Shown piece by piece: positions 13,101 to 13,482 of a stretch of 13,482 bases of DNA (the stretch's first letter is position 1; each line of letters opens with the position of its first letter). The notes beneath the pieces were generated by a model. The model saw nothing but the letters and a program-made list of their open reading frames with translations, made no database searches and had not been told where the DNA came from. The position numbers and the translations under genes are program-made. Where the stretch lies: contig CALMMH010001081.1 in the NCBI GenBank assembly GCA_937868145.1, positions 1 to 13,482 on the forward strand. Direction: 5' to 3'. This DNA comes from an uncultured Phycisphaerales bacterium (GTDB taxonomy: Bacteria > Planctomycetota > Phycisphaerae > Sedimentisphaerales > Anaerobacaceae).

Positions 13101-13247
13101 GATATCATCCTTTCCGATTACAGAGATTTCTTACAGAGCCCGCACAGAGGTCTTCGCTATCACCGGTCACACCCTCCTATGCGGCGTGACCTGGCGGTTG
13201 GGGACCGGCGGATCTCGGCCAAAGTCTAAGCGGGGATTCCCGTCCCG

Positions 13248-13482
13248 TCAAGGTTTTGACGCCGCGTTCGGCCCGTCTTCGGTTCCGATGCAGTAGACCG
13301 CTTTCTCCGTGCGGAGGAATAGATTGCCCTGGGAAACCGAGGGACTGGCGCAACAGGTCTCGCCCAAATCGTTCTGGGCCACCATTTTGTACTCCGGTCC
13401 TTCTTCAACGACGGTCGCCTTGCCGCTTTCGGAGAGGAAGTAGACCTTGCTGCCCGACCACATCGGGATGATGTCCTGGGCC
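13248..13482 (-). CDS. PQQ-like beta-propeller protein, C-terminal fragment
   Basis: The last 78 codons of a gene entering from the right edge (TGA at 13248-13250). The visible repeats are SKVYFLSESGKATVVEEGPEY, then PSVSQGNLFLRTEKAVYCIG. Each ends in the pattern of PQQ/YVTN-type propeller blades: a strand with Gly-x-x-Tyr/Phe, then xLxxGxxxV. Proteins of this type in planctomycetes are usually exported and often lie beside DUF1080 genes, as here; the pairing suggests a shared role in carbohydrate breakdown but is not proof. The N-terminus is outside the window, so start and signal cannot be judged. The 147 bases to the next gene contain no obvious terminator. Confidence 0.75.
   Translation of the reverse strand, partial: AQDIIPMWSGSKVYFLSESGKATVVEEGPEYKMVAQNDLGETCCASPSVSQGNLFLRTEKAVYCIGTEDGPNAASKP

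Overview
The window is GC-rich and most likely chromosomal DNA from a planctomycete, perhaps of the Phycisphaerae/Sedimentisphaerales type. The evidence is indirect: a secretin with serine- and Gly/Met-rich loops, a two-domain DUF1080 (3-keto-disaccharide hydrolase family) exported protein next to a PQQ-type beta-propeller, and a type II secretion (T2SS) cluster in an order unlike that of the Proteobacteria. No rRNA or other marker is present to confirm the lineage.

Bases 1-9102 (+ strand) are the distal part of one long T2SS operon. It begins inside the 3' end of the major pseudopilin gene gspG, then runs gspH, gspI, gspJ, gspK (minor pseudopilins), gspL (PilM+PilN-like), gspM (PilO-like), a GspC/PilP-like HR-domain gene and gspD (outer-membrane secretin). 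Most junctions are overlapping or nearly so, which implies translational coupling. A strong intrinsic terminator follows gspD. The pseudopilins would form the periplasmic piston, GspL/GspM/GspC the inner-membrane platform and bridge, and GspD the outer-membrane gate. The ATPase (gspE), gspF and the 5' part of gspG should lie upstream; the prepilin peptidase is not in the window.

Bases 9134-9948 (- strand) hold two tandem, paralogous, stand-alone CBS-pair proteins, convergent with the T2SS operon. A 329-bp divergent intergenic region separates them from a ParA/Soj-type ATPase gene (+, 10278-11075) that has no ParB partner beside it. Convergent with parA is a small secreted lysozyme-like protein (-, 11098-11532) that resembles invertebrate-type (destabilase) lysozymes but has no cysteine in its mature part. 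Bases 11686-13482 (- strand) carry a terminator, a secreted double-DUF1080 protein, and the C-terminal end of a PQQ-like beta-propeller protein that runs off the window.

I do not see a clearly novel multi-gene system. The points most worth following are the enlarged secretin with four loop-interrupted N-modules, the pilMNOPQ-like gene order of the platform genes, EF-hand-like loops in GspK, and the cysteine-free destabilase-like lysozyme.
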